DNA of 40,574 bases from Hahella sp. HN01 (GCF_018986435.1 NZ_JAHMIN010000019.1:148931-189504), one strand, 5' to 3'; counted from the stretch's first letter, positions 8,003 to 17,132 are shown. The notes: a model not told the origin generated them from the letters alone. Translations and numbers: made by a program.

Positions 8003-10681
8003 CTAAAGGCACGGTGATATATACGATGAGGACTCCTCCGGCGTATAGGCGCTGCTACCCCACCATGTCTGCCAATAATAGCTGAGACGATTATTGTCTT
8101 CTGGAACCCATCGCGGCTTCCATAGTCGCCATGCGGAAGACCAGTAGCGCAACATGTAACCGCCATCCGTGCGACGATATTCCGGTCTACCGCCATAGAA
8201 GGTATGGGTGAACACATAATCACCGTGAAAAATTTCTGGAAATTTATCCCCTACAGTCACGCATGCGACGCCAGGGTTGATGTCGGCGTCAGGGTTTGCG
8301 CTGGCGGGGTGACCGATATCGAAAATGCGTAGCCGCTTATCCTCAACGTCGACATAGTCGGCGAATAGCGCTTCCGCTTCCCTGTCACTTTCCGTTTCCT
8401 CCTCGTAACCGCAAAAGACGAATTCCAGGCTGTTTAGCCCGGTATCATCGCGGTCTCTTCCCTGAAAGGACTGAATCTTCCCTTTGACGCCGCAAATAGC
8501 CCGTTTATCGGAAGACAACGGATCGCTCCACTCTCCCATGTGGAGAACATTATCCGGCGCCACTTTCCTTCCACCGCTACAGGTGAACTCAATGGCGTTA
8601 ACGCCGGTTTCATCGCCTCCGTCATGAACGCTATTCCTCCTGGCTTTCACATCCATGAAATGTTCCCCTGGGGGACAGGCTGACTTTAAACCCCAGTCGG
8701 TAAAGACGCTTTCATCCTTTATTTTGACAATGACGGAACGGTTCCCGTTTTTGTCTGTACAGTACAGGCGCATAGCTTCGATACCGCGCTCATCTTCCCA
8801 GTTATTAGACTTGGAGGGCCCTAATGAGACTTGAACGCCTGACGCATAGGCGCCATAAGGACACAGCACGCCATGCCAGTCTCCTTCCTGTTCGATATCG
8901 CTGGGTATCGGCGCCTCGTCAGTCTGGCCCCAGCGCACCGGCCTTAGCGGCGGATGCACTACATCTGCGACTAAAACGACGCTATCCGCATTTGAATGGT
9001 ATACCTCCAAGGTATGAAAGCCTTTTGACAGATAGCCGTTGAACTGACTCCAACTCCCACTCTCTCCGCTATCTTCAAGTACGGAGAGTCCATCGATGTA
9101 CACAGTCACTTTGCTGGAGAGACTTTGTGCATTTTCAAGTCTGTACTTAAATGTCACAAACCCAGGCTCAACAAAGTATCCATTGAGCAACAACCCCTGG
9201 TTGTCGTCATTACTTTCCCATATCTCTCTTTGCTGTGAGAGCAAGGATATTTTATCTTCATTATTGTAATACTCGCGCCAAAGCCCATGATTCAGAAAAC
9301 GACTCGGGTCCGGCGACCAGGAGCCTATACGTTTTGTTGGAGTTAAGTAGCTGTCATAACCTTGAATATTGGGATACTTTTCAAAACGTCTGAACAGATT
9401 TTCCCTGCGCTTTATATAATTCATATAGAATCGTTCATCCTGATATTTGGCCAGCGCTTGATCACGCCCCTGATAGTGCGTCCTGTAGTTCAATGGATCA
9501 AACAACTCCCGATAGAATATAACGCCATGTAAACCGTCGCCACCATCTATTTCCTGTCTACCAAAATATTCAGGACTATTGTTATATATTCTGTAAAACC
9601 AAGCCTTCAAATCCAGATTTGAAAGCTCATTCCCTGTGTCGTCACTTACTTTTCTGGCGTATGGCAAAACAGTGGAGCGAATATAGAGTTGATTGAAATA
9701 GAGTTCTCTCTGCCGAAGGAGCCTTATATCCTGGGCGACGTCAACTTCACAGTCACCTTCCTCAATCAAATATATGTCCAGATTACCGTCTTTAAGAGTA
9801 CAGTGCGTGTTTCCGGAAGAATCCAGCCACTGCTTGAGCTTTACATTTTCCGGCTCGCTTTCCACGAGCTGATTCCTCATTTCCTCATAGGCGGTAATAA
9901 AATAATTATGGACTTGACCTTCGTTTCCCAAATAGCTTGACCAAGCGTCACTAGCTGCGTCAGCAATCTCTTGACTGGGCTGACGTACGCCGTCAATCAA
10001 TCCTCCGAGCTTGTCCGCAGCGCCATTAAATTCAACAACCGCCCTGGACAAAAGCGTGTTTTGAATAGAGGTCAACTGTATGATTTGCCTGAGAAGACTG
10101 CTCAGCCCCTGCTTCACCTCAAACCCTACGCCGCTGTTACGCATGGATCGGAGTTTGCCAATCTGTGGGTTGAACCTGTCCAGACCCGCCCGAAATTTAC
10201 TGATGGACTGCGTTATCATCTGCTTGGCGTACTGTCTTTGCACTGTGCAGGCAAGCTCCGTCTGGGGCATGTCGAGGCACCCCATCGCCTGATAGTCCTT
10301 CACCTTTTCTAGAAATTGATAATAACCAAAGCGGGCGTCACTCAACTCTGTTTTGCCGCGATTCATTTCCATCACCACCGCATCAATTGGCAACTCGCCA
10401 CTCAAGCGGGACAATAACTCAAAAAGACTCTCATCGAGCTCATCAATAGTTATAAAAACCAGATCCAGAGGCGAGTCATCGCCTCTGCCGCATTCATATT
10501 CCGGAAACAGATACTTATATGTCACGTCTCCAACACCCCGAGTGGGTGAGTTGTTATGACTTTCAATTACTGCTTTGGGAAAGCTGGCGGCCCATGCTTC
10601 AACGCCATCTAGATTACATGGGGATGCGAGGGATTTAACTGAAATTAGAAATAGAATAGCTCCGAGCGCTTTCATGTTCAT
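8003..10681 (-). CDS. Large secreted protein with VMO-I-like domain
   Basis: An 892-residue exported protein. Residues 1-20 form a signal peptide (ALGAILFLISVKSLAS). Residues about 20-330 are mostly helical with paired cysteines. Residues about 500-590 look like a PA14/carbohydrate-binding-type beta domain (VTVYIDGLSVLEDSG, GFHTLEVYHSN). Residues about 600-757 match the vitelline membrane outer layer I (VMO-I) pattern. There, three repeats each start with G-x-W or a C-P/C-G pair (GDWHGVLCPYG, KSACPPGEHF, AICGVKG) and end in an N-x-I/L-E-F-x-C type strand (VNAIEFTC, LNSLEFVFC). The C-terminal 130 residues are aromatic-rich and unassigned. VMO-I folds bind carbohydrate or act as structural coat proteins, so an extracellular sugar-binding or toxin-like role is possible. 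The middle part is unrecognised. Confidence 0.82.
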   Translation of the reverse strand: MNMKALGAILFLISVKSLASPCNLDGVEAWAASFPKAVIESHNNSPTRGVGDVTYKYLFPEYECGRGDDSPLDLVFITIDELDESLFELLSRLSGELPIDAVVMEMNRGKTELSDARFGYYQFLEKVKDYQAMGCLDMPQTELACTVQRQYAKQMITQSISKFRAGLDRFNPQIGKLRSMRNSGVGFEVKQGLSSLLRQIIQLTSIQNTLLSRAVVEFNGAADKLGGLIDGVRQPSQEIADAASDAWSSYLGNEGQVHNYFITAYEEMRNQLVESEPENVKLKQWLDSSGNTHCTLKDGNLDIYLIEEGDCEVDVAQDIRLLRQRELYFNQLYIRSTVLPYARKVSDDTGNELSNLDLKAWFYRIYNNSPEYFGRQEIDGGDGLHGVIFYRELFDPLNYRTHYQGRDQALAKYQDERFYMNYIKRRENLFRRFEKYPNIQGYDSYLTPTKRIGSWSPDPSRFLNHGLWREYYNNEDKISLLSQQREIWESNDDNQGLLLNGYFVEPGFVTFKYRLENAQSLSSKVTVYIDGLSVLEDSGESGSWSQFNGYLSKGFHTLEVYHSNADSVVLVADVVHPPLRPVRWGQTDEAPIPSDIEQEGDWHGVLCPYGAYASGVQVSLGPSKSNNWEDERGIEAMRLYCTDKNGNRSVIVKIKDESVFTDWGLKSACPPGEHFMDVKARRNSVHDGGDETGVNAIEFTCSGGRKVAPDNVLHMGEWSDPLSSDKRAICGVKGKIQSFQGRDRDDTGLNSLEFVFCGYEEETESDREAEALFADYVDVEDKRLRIFDIGHPASANPDADINPGVACVTVGDKFPEIFHGDYVFTHTFYGGRPEYRRTDGGYMLRYWSSAWRLWKPRWVPEDNNRLSYYWQTWWGSSAYTPEESSSYISPCL

Positions 10682-11020
10682 AATTTAGTCCTTTAAACAT
10701 GATGAAAGAAACCGACTTCAAATTCATATTTAAAGCGGAGCGATACAATACCGCACAGAGAGCTTCGCAATCCGTGCGCCCATGATCTCTATATCGCCAA
10801 AATTTATACTAGTACCATATATTCAATACCGCCAAAAAATGAATATTATTTTTCGCATCAACCCATTTTCAAAAAGATACCATAAAGACACATAATAATT
10901 ACTTAAAAAAACCTGATACTCTATTGAAATTTTTACTTGATTGGACGCAGGCGATTTCTTTTTTCGCTTTAAGCAGAAAGGCATGGAGGGGGGTCTATTC
11001 TCACTGCTGAAATAGCTGCT
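10682..11020. other. AT-rich intergenic region
   Basis: About 340 bp, clearly more AT-rich than its flanks, between two minus-strand genes. It should contain the promoter of the large secreted-protein gene. No repeat, hairpin terminator or small ORF stands out. Confidence 0.5.
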
Positions 11021-11350
11021 TCATACATCCATATGCCCAAACTCGTAATGAATTTTCCGCTCCGCCGCCAGCAATTGCACGGTGGCGTGTGCGTTCAGCG
11101 CGCAGAAAACTTCCTGTCTGAAGGACTCGTCATGGTCGGTAAGAGAATCTTTGCAACGCAAAAGCGCGTTCACCAAAGCGGTGTAGTTGAGCACCCGCTC
11201 CAGAGCGCATTCCCCGCTTTTGCGCGCAATCCACTGCGCAATGTCTTTGATTTGCTCCAGCTTGCGATTGACCAGGGACAGCATCATCCCCGTATCCAGA
11301 GTTCCATCCCCGGCAGCCAACCATGAGTGATCAACCAACCGTACTTGCAT
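11021..11350 (-). CDS. Hypothetical protein
   Basis: A 109-residue, largely helical cytoplasmic protein (MLSLVNRKLEQIKDIAQWI, NYTALVNALLRCKDSL, FCALNAHATVQLLAAERK). No signal peptide, membrane helix or catalytic motif is seen. The ribosome site before the ATG is weak. It lies alone between AT-rich spacers. Coding potential rests on composition and the long open frame. A plus-strand frame covering the same DNA is judged a shadow. Confidence 0.5.
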   Translation of the reverse strand: MQVRLVDHSWLAAGDGTLDTGMMLSLVNRKLEQIKDIAQWIARKSGECALERVLNYTALVNALLRCKDSLTDHDESFRQEVFCALNAHATVQLLAAERKIHYEFGHMDV

Positions 11351-11638
11351 AGATAAGTGACTTCTGTTGCGTATTTGAAGGGGCCATTCGTGGATCAGAA
11401 TGGGCTTGAGAAGCGCTACTGGCTATTGATAGGTATACCCCATGAACATGACAGAATAACTACAACCATCATCGGCATGCTCCAAGTGCGCAATATCTTA
11501 AGTCTCGCCTCTTTAATGGCGCCGTTTTTTTACAAGTCAGCAAAATGCCTCGTGGATAAGATGGCCTCGCTGCGTTGAAAGCGACCGCACCAAGAAGCGC
11601 TCAGCGCAGATCCAATCATAGTAAAAGGAAATTTATCT

Positions 11639-13339
11639 ATGTCGCGTTCATCTCTATCAACAAAATCTAACCGTTCTTCACCACACTTATTTATGCGGAC
11701 ATTCCCCGGCGTTTTGGCGTTGGCGATAAGCGCTGCGACTGTCGTTACTATCGCCCACGCTGTCGAGTCGCCGCAGAAAGCCTCCACCGTGCGCTTTGAA
11801 GACTATCACTTTAGCAATCCCTTGCGACAAGACCTGCAAAGCGGCGCTATCACCGAAGCGCAGGCCAGCAGCTTGTTTTACAGCAACCCTAAAGAGTTCG
11901 CCCGTCGCTACTATCCGAAAATCACCTTACCGGTAGAACGGAAAAAGTTCCGGGGCATCTGGCGCTATTACGACCATAGTCACTCTTCCAGCACCTTGCC
12001 GTACGACGGCGACGCCAGCAAACCGGTTTACGATGGGCACAGCGGAACGGACTTCTGGACCAGCTTCATTGATTTCGGCAAAACCGGCGAATCCGGCAAC
12101 TATCTCGTTAACCCATTCCCCAAAGGCGCCGACACATTTGTGACTGGCATTTACGACGGTGTGGAGGATGCGCCCAATCAACCAGTGGGGTCGGCAGGCA
12201 ACCATCTGTACCTGACCACCTACCTGAACAAAACGCCGGAGGATTGCGCTCGCGCATTTCCGTCAGGCCCGGCCCTGAAACAATGTATCGATGATATTCC
12301 CAGCTGGAGCAAGATGAGTACGCGTTTGCTGCATCTGGAGTGCGGGACAGTCATGATCAACGATGTGACTGGATACCCGGATAACTGCGCGCCTGCGCCA
12401 CCTTCCCGCATCCAGTTACCTGCTCGGGTCGGCTCTCTGCAACGGCTGGCGCGAATTGGCTACTCAGGAGATGCGGGGCTACGCGGCACGCATACGCACA
12501 TGGAAATTTCACCGCATTTGGTCGATCCTTTCAAAGGACGCTACAACACGGATATTTCCGATTCGTACTTTTTCGACCAGAACTGGGTGGAGCGCATTGA
12601 GAATTTCGCCGGCGGCGGCGATCCTCACTTCCGCATCAACGGCAGTTTCTTCCCTCAGGTGACCTATCAAGCGAGCAATAACTATAAGTTCACTTCCCTG
12701 TCGCCGATTCAACGGCTCTGGCTGACGGAGAAACCGGGGGGCGTATCCGTACCGTCAAAAACTGTTGATCTATTGACGACGGCGGTGACCACTAGCGCTC
12801 CGGAATTCTCATCCCGGGTAGAGTATGACAATGACTATCGCCCATACACGCTTTACAGCGTGTCCTTCAAAACCAAAGACAACCTGCTGCCGCAGTCCGG
12901 CGAATGGGGCGTCGTGGCGGAAGACAACCGCGGCAAATTGAGCAATACGGCGTTCATCAATGTCACTGGCGGCGCTTTCAAGTTGAGCCAGCTTACCTTG
13001 TCTCCCAGTCGGGTCAGTAAGAACGACAGCAGTAATGTTATGTTTCGTTGGAACGCAAAAAGTTACGACAAAATCTCCCGCTTCCAGCGCAAGATTACTC
13101 GTAACGGACAATGCATTAATCCAGCGACAGGCTCGTCTACAAGCCAGTGCTGGAGCGACTGGAACGTGCTGGCCACCAGCTCCTCCAACGCCCCCTACTC
13201 ATATACCTACAATGTGGAACTCGCGCCGTCCAGCGCATACCGCAACTGGCAAACCGGCAACTATGTTATTTCCATCAAGGGCGAGCATGCGACGGGCGTT
13301 TGGAGCGACGAGAAGACCGTTAACTTTTATCTCCAATAA
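11639..13339 (+). CDS. Secreted M23-family (lysostaphin/LasA-type) metallopeptidase
   Basis: A 566-residue exported protein. The signal peptide lies within residues 19-42 (MRTFPGVLALAISAATVV, cleavage after AHA), with a basic N-terminal extension. The zinc site of M23 peptidases is visible: H134 and D138 in YDGHSGTDFW (the H-x-G-x-D type motif), and the H-x-H pair at 285-287 (GTHTHMEIS). The segment between them is longer than in typical M23 domains and contains cysteines. Residues from about 330 form beta-sandwich-like modules (SFKTKDNLLPQSGEWG, TGNYVISIKGEHA). M23 enzymes cleave peptide cross-links of peptidoglycan or elastin, so extracellular lysis of other bacteria or protein degradation is likely. 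AAGGA at 11625-11629 precedes the ATG, and a terminator follows the stop. Confidence 0.85.
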   Translation: MSRSSLSTKSNRSSPHLFMRTFPGVLALAISAATVVTIAHAVESPQKASTVRFEDYHFSNPLRQDLQSGAITEAQASSLFYSNPKEFARRYYPKITLPVERKKFRGIWRYYDHSHSSSTLPYDGDASKPVYDGHSGTDFWTSFIDFGKTGESGNYLVNPFPKGADTFVTGIYDGVEDAPNQPVGSAGNHLYLTTYLNKTPEDCARAFPSGPALKQCIDDIPSWSKMSTRLLHLECGTVMINDVTGYPDNCAPAPPSRIQLPARVGSLQRLARIGYSGDAGLRGTHTHMEISPHLVDPFKGRYNTDISDSYFFDQNWVERIENFAGGGDPHFRINGSFFPQVTYQASNNYKFTSLSPIQRLWLTEKPGGVSVPSKTVDLLTTAVTTSAPEFSSRVEYDNDYRPYTLYSVSFKTKDNLLPQSGEWGVVAEDNRGKLSNTAFINVTGGAFKLSQLTLSPSRVSKNDSSNVMFRWNAKSYDKISRFQRKITRNGQCINPATGSSTSQCWSDWNVLATSSSNAPYSYTYNVELAPSSAYRNWQTGNYVISIKGEHATGVWSDEKTVNFYLQ

Positions 13340-13372
13340 TCCGTTTCTTTAAGCCTTAGCAGCTTTATCCTT

Positions 13373-13407
13373 GGCGATAATGGGACCGTCACCATTGTCG
13401 CCTTTTT
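13373..13407 (+). terminator. Rho-independent terminator
   Basis: GGCGATAATGG (13373-13383) and CCATTGTCGCC (13392-13402) make an 11-bp stem with one G-U pair and an eight-base loop, followed by five T residues. It ends transcription of the M23 peptidase gene. Confidence 0.88.
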
Positions 13408-13792
13408 GCATTCTGACGTTCGAATAGCCTGTCGTTTCTGCTGATTTAATACTTTGCTGACAGCGTCCATACGCCCTTTAAGCAAAGTGTATAAAGCCGC
13501 CAGTTTCAGTGTAATCCCACCTTTACACTGGAAAACCCTAGGTTTTTTCTTTCATATACTCTCAAAAGACTATCCCTTAATGGAGGACCATTCGGGCAGA
13601 CTCAAACTTATTAACTATAGGGTTTAGATTAGTTTTGCTTAACATTGTTTATTTCGGGCCATTTCATAATCAATTCGCCCTGTTTAAGTAACTAACCATC
13701 ACATTAAAATAACATTGTTTTCGCTTTATATTTTGTCAAACTAATTGACATTAAAAACTTGTTATACAGCCAAAACCGTTGATATATATGCA

Positions 13793-13808
13793 TGGCATAG
13801 GAATTGCT
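13793..13808 (+). promoter_or_regulatory. Sigma-54 (RpoN) promoter
   Basis: TGGCATAGGAATTGCT matches the -24/-12 consensus TGGCAC-N5-TTGCW at every defined position but one, with exact spacing. It lies about 50 bp before the PEP-CTERM gene's start. In other bacteria, PEP-CTERM genes are controlled by the PrsK/PrsR sensor-kinase and sigma-54 activator pair, so this placement is meaningful. The AT-rich 380 bp upstream (13408-13792) holds no gene and could carry activator sites. Confidence 0.75.
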
Positions 13809-13858
13809 GAGGTCGATTTGCTTTGTTAAGTAAATCTACAATGGAGAGAAGTATTCAT

Positions 13859-14599
13859 ATGCTAAAAACATTAACCAAGGGATTGTTATTATCAGCGCTG
13901 ACGGCGTCTTCCGCCTATGCAAGCCAAATCACCTGGGACCTGACCGAAGGCGTTCGTTACGGTTCATACAATAACTCTCTTTCTTATTCGAAAGACGGTA
14001 TGAACCTCACCGTAACCGGCTGGAGCGACACAAAAGGTCCTGCGGACGATAAAATCGAAGGCGCCCGTCTGGGCCGCTGGAATGGTCTTGGAGTCTGTAA
14101 CGACGACGAATACAGCAAGACTCGTTGCGCCACCCCAGAGCATTCCACAGACAATGATCCAGGTCGCGATGGCGATTTTGACATGATCATGTTGTCCTTC
14201 TCTGAAGCAGTCAGCCTGAGCTCATTTCAAAACGGCTGGTACGCCTACGATTCAGATGTCTCCCTGCTCGCCTACACCGGCGGCGCTTCTACCTACAATC
14301 TGAATGATAAAGATTGGGAAGGCCTGCTCAGCGACGGCTGGAACGTGGCTGGTAACTACTCCAATACCATGACCAAAGAAACCGCGACCAGCACGGATCT
14401 GGTTTCCAAGTTCTGGTTGATTGGCGCTTACAATCCCGCGTTTGGTGAGTTGGGCGAGCTGTGCAACGAACTGAACGATCACTTCAAATTGAAGATGCTG
14501 ACCATCGACACCATTGAGTGTCCTGAGCCAACCGCACTGGGCCTGTTTGGCCTGAGCCTGGCGGGCCTTTTTGCGGCGCGTCGCCGCAAGGCCTCTTGA
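13859..14599 (+). CDS. PEP-CTERM sorting-domain secreted protein
   Basis: A 246-residue protein. The signal peptide is residues 1-21 (LTKGLLLSALTASSAYA). The middle region is strand-rich and acidic with four cysteines (CNDDEYSKTRC; ELCNELNDHF; IEC). The C-terminus carries a complete PEP-CTERM signal: PEP, a hydrophobic helix (TALGLFGLSLAGLFAA) and a basic RRRKAS tail. Exosortase recognises this signal at the inner membrane, cuts it, and the protein is passed to the envelope or matrix. A start at 13823 is possible, but the ATG at 13859 follows GGAGAGAA (13843-13850) and places the signal peptide at the N-terminus. Function of the mature part is unknown. Exopolysaccharide association is typical of such proteins. 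Confidence 0.88.
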   Translation: MLKTLTKGLLLSALTASSAYASQITWDLTEGVRYGSYNNSLSYSKDGMNLTVTGWSDTKGPADDKIEGARLGRWNGLGVCNDDEYSKTRCATPEHSTDNDPGRDGDFDMIMLSFSEAVSLSSFQNGWYAYDSDVSLLAYTGGASTYNLNDKDWEGLLSDGWNVAGNYSNTMTKETATSTDLVSKFWLIGAYNPAFGELGELCNELNDHFKLKMLTIDTIECPEPTALGLFGLSLAGLFAARRRKAS

Positions 14600-14626
14600 T
14601 CTAGCATCTAAGTAGCGCCCGATTCC

Positions 14627-14651
14627 AAGCCGGCCTTGCGCCGGCTTTTTT
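14627..14651 (+). terminator. Rho-independent terminator
   Basis: AAGCCGGC (14627-14634), loop CTTGC, GCCGGCTT (14640-14647), then a T run to 14651. A textbook hairpin ending the PEP-CTERM transcript. Confidence 0.9.
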
Positions 14652-14795
14652 CTAGCCGTGTGGCCGAGCTGACTGAAAGTGGCGCTTATTGATTGATCCT
14701 AACGTCAAATTTACAGCGCAGATTTCAGAGTCAGTTTAATGCGCCAACAGACCCCACCCTTTGCCTTGATGGTTAAAGTCCCGACTCGGCCCTGA

Positions 14796-15015
14796 CTACG
14801 ATTTCTTTATGTTTTCAACATAAACCGAAACAGTTCCATCCCAGTAGCACTTAATGCATCGCCCTTCATCGAACTCGTGGTCGCACGCTTCATAGTCGTA
14901 TAATTGGTGAGCGCATTCTGGGCACAACGCTGACATCTTCGAAGCTGAAGAAAAAAAATTCGCTACCGCACTCATCGCATCGAGAAATGTGTATGTTTGA
15001 TTCTTCGTGACTCAA
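14796..15015 (-). pseudogene. Frameshifted small zinc-ribbon protein gene
   Basis: On the minus strand a frame from TTG 15015 (AAGGG seven bases upstream) encodes HISRCDECGSEFF. After a run of eight T residues (A-run 14951-14958 on the plus strand) the reading continues only in another frame. That frame gives SKMSALCPECAHQLYDYEAC and GRCIKCYWDGTVSVYV to a stop at 14796. With seven T residues the two parts join into one protein of about 72 residues. The joined protein has three CxxC pairs (CDEC, CPEC, CIKC) typical of zinc ribbons. The downstream part alone has an ATG at 14936 and could make a 46-residue peptide. Either the homopolymer is a real mutation or phase-variable switch, or it is a sequencing error. 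Confidence 0.6.
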
Positions 15016-15262
15016 AATATAGCCCTTCGCTTAACACCAGTGACGTCGATTAGAGTAAGGAAAGATATCCATAGCATATTTTGTTATGTATCGATCTCTA
15101 GTTTTAAACACGGATTTTTTGATTGTTCTACAATATACCGTTGAGAATCCAATAGTACTTGCACCAAGCTGAGAGGTTGAAATGGTGTAGCGTAGACTAC
15201 ATTAAGTGGCATCAGAGATTCGACAAATCCCATTACATATATCCTTAAACTTAAGAAACCGC

Positions 15263-15388
15263 AAAAAAGCTACAGGCGGCGCCATTGCGGCGTTAAAGGT
15301 GGGCTCAAAATGCTCATTTATTCACGATAAGCTGCGCTTTTTCGCCGACTTTTACCTTGCACTCGTGACCTAGCCAACGTTTTTCAGG
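15263..15388. repeat. Degenerate dispersed repeat (MITE/REP-like)
   Basis: The segment 15270-15297 (GGCGGCGCC ... TTGCGGCGTTAAAG) is nearly the same as part of the palindromic element at 32651-32701. Here it continues for about 90 bp to GTTTTTCAGG, so this may be a longer, decayed version of the same family. Together with 15016-15262 it makes a gap with no credible gene. Confidence 0.45.
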
Positions 15389-15409
15389 GGTTCTCTTATA
15401 TTTTCAATT

Positions 15410-15877
15410 TTAAAATCGACCAACAATATTGTGCAAATGAATATTAGTGTTAGCTGCAACAAAATTTTCGACTTTAAATTCACCCTCTCCAAAAACCAGT
15501 CTATCGCAGACGACCTCTATAACATCATCCTCAAATTCAAGAATATAGTGTTTTTGCCCCTGAATAACTGATGATTCTTCTAATTTACGGATTAAATCTG
15601 AGGGATCTGAAACAAAACAAAAACCAGCTTCAGAAAATGGCGGCATTCTGTGCCAATAATCATGGACTCGTGATGGATAACATTGGTATACGGTAATACC
15701 GAAGAAAATCACCCAATAACTCAGGCTATAATCTTCATTAGAGTATTCATATTCAACACCAATAGTATGGCCAACACTGCCTAATTTCTTTAATTCGGTG
15801 TCAATAATAAATCTACGTAATGTAGGCCCGTCCTCTCTACTTTCTTTGCATAATTGATTAGGAACAGGTGAGATCAT
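15410..15877 (-). CDS. Hypothetical protein
   Basis: A 155-residue soluble protein with no signal peptide. The N-terminal third is charged and helical (LRRFIIDTELKKLGSVG). The middle is aromatic (YSLSYWVIFFGITVYQCYP, HDYWHRMPPFSEAGF), and the C-terminal part is acidic with a strand pattern (YILEFEDDVIEVVCDRLVF). Its composition is more AT-rich than most neighbours, consistent with acquired or poorly conserved DNA. No family recognised. Size and style resemble cytoplasmic immunity proteins, but no cognate toxin is nearby. Confidence 0.55.
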   Translation of the reverse strand: MISPVPNQLCKESREDGPTLRRFIIDTELKKLGSVGHTIGVEYEYSNEDYSLSYWVIFFGITVYQCYPSRVHDYWHRMPPFSEAGFCFVSDPSDLIRKLEESSVIQGQKHYILEFEDDVIEVVCDRLVFGEGEFKVENFVAANTNIHLHNIVGRF

Positions 15878-16170
15878 GCTGCCTCGCTACACATAATAAT
15901 TTTTTGTCTCGCATTCACGCTTTTTAAATGCAAGACTTAGAAGATACATCCCCCTGTCCAATGAGTCCAGTGTAAAAGCCATCAAAACTTCTCTCTCCTC
16001 TTGTTTACGAAAACAGCGCCGTATGCACATGCTTACATTCTTATGAGACGTACCATCTTATTGGTGGTTGACATCCTATTTACTGAGCCCTTCGACTTTT
16101 CAGGATGGCGCCATCAGAAGCTAAACTCACGCCAATAACAACCATTCAACAAGTTGATTATAAAGGATAA
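15878..16170. other. Intergenic region
   Basis: About 290 bp between divergently transcribed genes. No credible ORF or repeat is seen. Promoters for the hypothetical gene on the minus strand probably lie here. The right end runs into the conserved 49-bp element. Confidence 0.45.
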
Positions 16171-16219
16171 ATATAAATTTGAGATAAATTGGAGAGAAAC
16201 CGGATACCCGCGAGATTCA
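16171..16219 (+). promoter_or_regulatory. Conserved promoter-like element, copy 1
   Basis: Starts ATATAAATTTGAGATAAATT and ends CCGCGAGATTCA, and is nearly identical over 49 bp to 19064-19112. Inside both copies TTGAGA is followed by exactly 17 bases and then GGATAC or GGATAG, which could be -35 and -10 boxes. This copy lies 62 bp upstream of the first AraC gene. The two copies are in the same orientation and both precede genes of the signalling island, suggesting a shared regulator. Confidence 0.65.
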
Positions 16220-16281
16220 TGAAAATCGTCGCCTCTCGATAATCGATCGCATTGACATTTGATCGATGCGAGAGGTGAAAA

Positions 16282-17055
16282 ATGGATCAGTCGCTGTATT
16301 ATCATTGGAACAATTTATGTCTTTATATGGGTCGCTTTGATGGGACCTATCATTGGCAACATATTGCGGATAGTTTTATTGTCAGTCTGGATAATGAGTT
16401 TGACGTTAAACTGGCGAATGGCGAGGTTATTTCCACGCGCTGTTTGATGATTCCCGCTAATGTCCGTTGCGATTTCATTTTAAGTAACCAGCGCATTGCA
16501 TTTGTGTCATCTCATTTCTGGCGCAATATTAAAACCACCCTGACCTATAACTATTATTGTTGTGAGCAGGACGGGCTTCTTTTTGATTTCCTGGACGCGT
16601 GTGATATTGCACGCGCTTTCCGGGACTTATGTAAGAGGCGTCCGTGCGCCAATGACGCCAAGGAGATATTGGATCAGATTCTTAACCCTAAACAATATCC
16701 GCTTGCTCCACCTTTAATGGATCGTAGAGTTCGCAAGCTGATCGAATTATTGTTGAAGAATCCGGATCTTTCCCAATCCATCGACGATTATGCGGAACTT
16801 ATGCCGATTTCCGCCGCGCATCTCAGTCGATTGTTCAAGCAGGAAACCAATATTTCATTCTCGCGCTTTCGCCTGGGGGTTCGTGTGTTGTATTTCATCA
16901 AGCAGTTTTCTCGCAGCCGTAATTTGACTACCGCCGCGCATGATTCCGGATTCGCGGATCTGGCGCACTTAAATAAGTGCCACAAGTTATTGTTCGGCAT
17001 CTGCCCCTCGCAGTTATGGCTGAGCGAATCTGAACTTAAAATCTGCGAGGCCTGA
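16282..17055 (+). CDS. AraC-family regulator, island paralogue 1
   Basis: A 257-residue regulator. The N-terminal 130 residues are a divergent sensor domain that does not show the usual cupin histidines. Residues about 150-250 carry the AraC DNA-binding domain: SIDDYAELMPISAAHLSRLFKQ for the first helix-turn-helix and LTTAAHDSGFADLAHLNKCH for the second. It is a paralogue of the regulator at 20469-21362 (shared SIDD/E, GF.DL.HLNK and FG/YG.SP-type C-terminus). GAGAGGTG a few bases upstream marks the start. The conserved 49-bp element lies just before it, and the CadC-like gene begins 110 bp downstream with its own -10 box. Confidence 0.85.
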   Translation: MDQSLYYHWNNLCLYMGRFDGTYHWQHIADSFIVSLDNEFDVKLANGEVISTRCLMIPANVRCDFILSNQRIAFVSSHFWRNIKTTLTYNYYCCEQDGLLFDFLDACDIARAFRDLCKRRPCANDAKEILDQILNPKQYPLAPPLMDRRVRKLIELLLKNPDLSQSIDDYAELMPISAAHLSRLFKQETNISFSRFRLGVRVLYFIKQFSRSRNLTTAAHDSGFADLAHLNKCHKLLFGICPSQLWLSESELKICEA

Positions 17056-17126
17056 GCAACCATAGGCGAGCCTAGTGAATTGAGAATAACTCTTAACTCC
17101 TGTGCTGATATCCGGTAAGAGATTTG

Positions 17127-17132
17127 TATAAT
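17127..17132 (+). promoter_or_regulatory. Perfect -10 box (TATAAT), extended
   Basis: TATAAT preceded by TTTG, 34 bp upstream of the GTG start of the CadC-like gene. It leaves a leader of roughly 27 bases. No good -35 hexamer lies 17 bp upstream, which suggests activator dependence. Its position rules out translation starting at the upstream in-frame TTG (17124). Confidence 0.5.

Noticed and set aside
11357-11578. 73-codon plus-strand frame before the M23 gene
   Set aside because: No ribosome site, no recognisable composition or domain, and it lies in a probable promoter region.
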